Assembly (NCBI GenBank): GCA_025093555.1 | Contig: JAIWNF010000041.1 | Coordinates: 186,001 to 250,000 of the forward strand | DNA length: 64,000 nucleotides | Reading direction: 5' to 3' | Source: Circinella umbellata | Taxonomy: Eukaryota; Mucoromycota; Mucoromycetes; Mucorales; Lichtheimiaceae | In this document: piece after piece, positions 60,191 to 64,000 of the stretch | Layout of the letters: every line of letters starts with the position of its first letter | Numbering within the stretch: the stretch's first letter is position 1 | Notes under the pieces: model-generated | Database searches by the model: none | What the model saw: only the letters and a program-made list of their open reading frames with translations | Told to the model about the DNA's origin: nothing | Position numbers and translations under genes: made by a program

Positions 60191-62131
60191 ATGCCAGCTG
60201 CACCGAAGCATTACCAGAGTAAGTTTAGCCAAATGCGCGTTTTGTTTTTTTACTAACTAAGGTTTATAGTATTTGAGTCCTATTTTCAGACTACTAGTGT
60301 TCCTTCATTGAAAGATTTTGTAGTAAAGCAAACTCGCGCGATTGCAACTTTACATAATAATGATGAAGATTTAAAAATTGCCTGGACCGAACGTTATAAA
60401 AAAGTGCATAAACTATTTTATGGTCAAAAAGGAAAAACTGAAAAACGGAGATTGAACACAAGGAAAGCTAACTGGGACTCTGTTGCACTCTCTATACTTA
60501 AAGTAGGTATTATAATATTTAGCATGCATGCAAAAATGAAAATGATTTTTTGACAGACAGAGATTTATTAGAATCAAGGCGAAAAAGATTCAAACACTGC
60601 TGCCAAAGAACAAGAACAACAATAAGAAGAAGAAGAGAGCAAAGAAGAGGAGGAAGAACATAATGTTACTTCAACATGCTCTGTAACTGAAAGAGATTCA
60701 AGCGAGCATAATGAAACAGGCAGCAGATCTGGTAGATCCACCACTACTACCATTACATCAATACCTAAAGTAACTGCAGAATTTACCAAATCAGTTCAAG
60801 AACAGTTCAATGAAATGAAACCAAACAAGAAATGAGTACTATCTACTGGCAAATAGTCAAAAACACATTATATAACTTTGGCTTGGAAGAAGCATATGAA
60901 CAGTGAGTGATTACTTTCACACTATGATTGGAAGTTACAACAAAATTAGAATAGACTGTTCTAAATTTCTAAACATTTGTTCTTTATGCTTAGTTCATGC
61001 CATAGCTTTATACTTGATTTAGGAGATGAAAAAATCAAAGAAGAATTTACACAAGAAGAACTTGACGAGATTTATGGAGAAAATCCCCATCCATTACTGC
61101 CTGCAGTACCCCAACTTCTTGATTATGTAAATGGATATATCAATTTGGTATGAGCCTTATGTTATCTGGTTTTAACTATATATATATATATGTATGAGCA
61201 AAAAAAAACTAATCTAGCTGGATATATATGTTATATAAATGAGTAGATGACTATTGATAAACTTGAAAATGTGGGCGAAAATGCATTTTTGATTTTGACA
61301 AGGAATTTATTCTTGATTGGGCCTAGTATTTGTTTCAGACTGTTATATGCCTTTTCTGTTCTAATTTTTTCCCAAAAACCAACCAAACAGAAGAAGATAT
61401 AATTTGGCGCATTTAGAGCTTTATTGATGATGCGTTTGACAATATGAAGATGGATGTAAGAAGGTTAATAAACAGGTTCATTACTTTTTCTATCAGTAAG
61501 AAGTTAGTTTATGAAGATCAATTATATTTATACTATATTTTTTTATTATTTTAATTTTATTTATACTTCTAGTAAATCATAATTATTCTAATTATAATTT
61601 ACACTTCCAATTATATTACTGAAATAGAACTGCCAAGACAAAATCAAAGATTTTTATGGAGTTCTATTCTAGTCAATTTCTCTAAGAGAAAGTAACATAA
61701 AGAGTCGCGTTGCAAGTCCTAGACTTACAACTTCTTCTAAATTAATTAAATAAAACAATCTGAAACATTTCTCTATAGAAAAATTAATTAGCCTCTTTTT
61801 TTAAGCAGGGAAATGGAGAGTGCTGCTAGTGCTGAATGACACAATGAGCAATATACCAAAAATGAGTGGAAAATATACAGACACAAAACAGACTTATTGC
61901 TCAAGGTAGTTAGAGGTGAAGTTCTTAACATGTTGAAGAACCAATTGTACAATCTCTCAAAAGTGTGTCCTGAAGAAGTTGAAGAGTTAGTTGTAGTTGG
62001 GTTTGTAATAATAGGTAAGTTAAAACAAGAGTTAGATTATTAATTATCTTAATAAAGTTTAATATTCAGCTAATACATATATTTGGATTAAATATAGGGC
62101 TAAAACTTCGTATTATTGTCATGGATAATCT
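60191..62131 (+). pseudogene. Broken copy of the 509-aa family gene
   Basis: Starts at 60191 with the same MPAAPKHYQ and follows the left-arm exons: SLKDFVVKQTRAIATLHN near 60306, a shortened Gln/Glu region near 60600 with frameshifts, TSIPKVTAEFTKSVQEQFN then KK followed by a TGA stop (60833), the DLGDEKI exon near 61016-61148, FIDDAFDNMK with an early in-frame stop near 61411-61455, and a final block missing the SEVGK segment. Only the first dozen codons of the last exon remain before similarity ends near 62131. Not functional. It shows the short ancestral fourth intron (about 93 nt) that lacks the LTR. Confidence 0.85.
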
Positions 62132-62350
62132 AGGAGATTAATCTGATATATTATGATAATAAGATTTTTAATGTAATTAAGAAATCTATTATTTTATAAT
62201 ATATGATAAAATAAAAATTTAATAAAATTAAAATTCTTAATTATAGCTACTGGTTTATATTGATAATACCCAGTTGAGATGATAAAATTCAATGAATTTT
62301 ATATACACATCACAACTAAAACAATCCTTAAAAGAAAACAACTTATTATC

Positions 62351-62748
62351 CTCTTCTTCTTCTTTCCTGCAAAACTTCAAGCAGAGGGTATGTGAGTCCT
62401 AGGGGTATAAAAAATTATAATCTCTTACAGAAATTGACACTTTTCTATTAGATACACTAATGAGTTAAACTAACTAGAATAAATAAATTTAAATTTAAAT
62501 TTAAATTAATAATTTATTTTATTTATGAATTAGAAAAATAAATTAGATATACCAATTATTTGAAATAATTATTTAGAATAACCAGAATAAATAAATAAAT
62601 TTAAATTTAAACTTAAATTAATAATTTATTCTATTTATTAATTAGAGTAAATATAAATTTCTATAAGAAATTGTAATTTTTTTACACCCCTAGGACTTGC
62701 ACGCCCTCTACTTGAGATTTCGCAGGAGAGGAGGAAGAGAAAGAAGAG
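62351..62748. mobile_element. TIR element of about 400 bp with 90-bp inverted ends
   Basis: The left end CTCTTCTTCTTCTTTCCTGC and the right end (reversed CTCTTCTTTCTCTTCCTCCT) lead into AAGYAGAGGG, GTCCTAGGGGT and TAAAAAAATTA blocks shared in inverted order over about 90 bp. The centre consists of AAATTTAAATT-type repeats. Flanks TTATTATC and TTATTTTT may be a worn target duplication of about 8 bp. No coding capacity. Confidence 0.65.
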
Positions 62749-62774
62749 TTATTTTTTATTTATAGAAATGACAT

Positions 62775-62850
62775 AGTGGGGCATGTCATAATTATATTAT
62801 AATTCTCTACTGAAGCATATGTTGTCATAACAAAGAGTCTCGGTATATAG
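62775..62850 (+). pseudogene. Ty1/copia RNase H remnant
   Basis: The frame from 62803 reads FSTEAYVVITKSLGI then a stop, close to the copia RNase H motif SSTEAEYVAxxxA. A Trp-containing segment of about ten codons precedes it at the usual spacing, in a shifted frame and with stops. Only a short scrap of the pol gene is recognisable. Confidence 0.4.
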
Positions 62851-63135
62851 AATTGATATGATTTATGTAAAGAAAATAGAATAAAGGGTATAAATAACTT
62901 AATAATTATAGATAAATAGTATGTAGGAGTTCTATTATTCAGGAATTGTACATCTGAATCCACAAAAAGAGAAGTCTTAATAAAATGTTTAAATGAAAAT
63001 CAAATGAAAGAATTTTATTTATAAAGGATAATTTATTTAAAATACAAGACAAAGTTAGAGATAAAACTTAAAGTAAAAGAGAACTGAAGAAAAGAAATTT
63101 GAGAGTGAAAAAGGTTGAGTATTTATACTATTTGC

Positions 63136-63204
63136 TTTTATAAAATAGTCAATAGCTTTTATGAAAATAGTCAATAGCTTTTATGAAAATAATCAATAGC
63201 TTTA
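63136..63204 (+). repeat. 22-bp tandem repeat, three units
   Basis: TTTTATGAAAATAGTCAATAGC and two variants follow each other directly, within what could be the LTR or 3' region of the copia remnant. Confidence 0.65.
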
Positions 63205-64000
63205 GTAAAAGATTGTGATTGCTCTTATAAAAAGCAGCAATTGTGAAAAGAATTAAAAGTGGGATCCAATAAAATGGCGTAATGGGTTTTTATACTATAA
63301 AAAGAGTATTTGATGATAACATGTGACTATAATCAATAATACTAATAATAATGAAAGAGATAAAAATAATAATAATATTATTTATAATGGGGATTATATT
63401 AATATTGAAGATTATATATGAGGAAAGAGAAAAAAAAAAGGGTAATGATATGCACATTACAGTACATAATAGCCCCTTCAATAGAAATAAATATAAATAA
63501 TTACTTAATTTACGTATTCATTAAATAATTTTTTTATTATATTTCCTGAATTTAATGTACCTCTGTTATATATCTATATTTTTTTTTTCTATTTTTTTTT
63601 TTGTACGTATCTTTTTTTTTATACTTAGAAATAATAGAAGTTATTTCATTTTTTCCCTTTTTTTCTCTTTTTCTTGGAGTATAAATTTTACTATGTTGAG
63701 AACATAGATAATCTGGTTTATTGTTACCAATATTTGTTTTTTTTATGGCACATATATCCTTCATTCTTCACTCTCTTATGGATATAAGTACATACATTAG
63801 AACTAGAATTAAGATACCAGAAATGTTTTGTGTTTGTTTTTTCTATTTTTTCTTTTATGATGGTTCCCATCATTTTTTTCTTTTTTTCTTTTGTTTTACA
63901 TAATACTTCATCTTCAAAGTGTTTTTCCATAACCTCATTTATAATATCTTTAATTGAATAGACCATAGCTTTTGTGCATGTAAGAATCTCTGTGTTCATA

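Larger units (their letters stand above)
57055..62131 (-). repeat. Right arm of the long inverted duplication
   Basis: Reverse-complement counterpart of 30602-37684, lacking the solo LTR and the 33126-34495 insert but with its own insert of about 264 bp at 61512-61775. Divergence is clearly visible at the nucleotide level, so the duplication is not recent. Confidence 0.85.
62132..64000. other. AT-rich end region with retroelement scraps
   Basis: Beyond the right arm there is no intact gene. The minus-strand frame at 63724-63999 (91 codons, Lys-rich) runs close to the window edge and may or may not be real; it is not called. Confidence 0.45.

Noticed and set aside
63724..63999. 91-codon Lys-rich frame at the window end
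   Set aside because: No domain, low complexity, and continuation outside the window cannot be judged.

Overview
The window is nuclear DNA of a filamentous fungus, most likely an early-diverging mould of the Mucorales/Mucoromycotina. It is very AT-rich (roughly 70% by eye). Genes carry short GT-AG introns of about 50-150 nt. The TTC7/YPP1, ARF1, alcohol dehydrogenase and questin-oxidase-like proteins read as fungal, and the accessory genes (HET-domain proteins, a tnp2-like transposase, a 509-residue multi-copy family) resemble families I recall from Mucorales genomes. Genus and species cannot be fixed from sequence alone.

Layout. Positions 1-13.2 kb are the conserved part: the 3' end of an unknown gene (1-386, +), a possible small Ser-rich protein (1151-1438, -), a complete eight-exon TTC7/YPP1 gene (2330-6697, -), a complete four-exon ARF1-type GTPase (9998-10959, -) and a complete four-exon zinc alcohol dehydrogenase with a GC-AG intron (11820-13188, -). 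Positions 14.9-21.4 kb hold an intact Tc1/mariner element (14910-16604) inserted beside a decayed tnp2-like transposase gene (16607-19220), which itself carries a MITE and a second insertion; a decayed HET-domain gene follows. Positions 22.2-25.7 kb hold a tandem satellite between two orphan exons, one encoding a signal peptide. Positions 25.7-30.4 kb are nearly empty.

From 30.6 to 62.1 kb the sequence is organised by a long inverted duplication: left arm about 30,602-37,684, right arm about 57,055-62,131. Each arm carries the 509-residue gene (intact on the left, broken on the right), a TIR element with an unidentified ORF, and, at its inner end, a TA-inserting TIR element with TTCGCTAAACCGG repeats. 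The left arm has further insertions: a solo LTR in an intron and a Mutator-like MITE nested in another element. The roughly 19 kb loop holds an AflY/questin-oxidase-like gene (39384-41017, -) and a cluster of HET-domain genes: two intact intronless copies (49128-50867 and 53164-54915, +), a C-terminal scrap, and a pseudogene split by two transposons, one inside the other. The last 2 kb contain a Ty1/copia remnant, a TIR element and short repeats.

The most unusual signal is the hexamer TACGTA, seen about 60 times by eye where base composition predicts about 20. In several independent places a paralogous copy has plain TA where its partner has TACGTA, and reverting two such sites restores the reading frame of the tnp2-like pseudogene. 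This looks like a genome-wide CG footprint left by excision of a TA-targeting transposon whose ends are C...G, such as the CAGT...ACTG elements present here. The genes do not form an operon or pathway; the 14.9-62 kb part is an accessory, transposon-rich region containing a HET (self/non-self recognition type) gene cluster.
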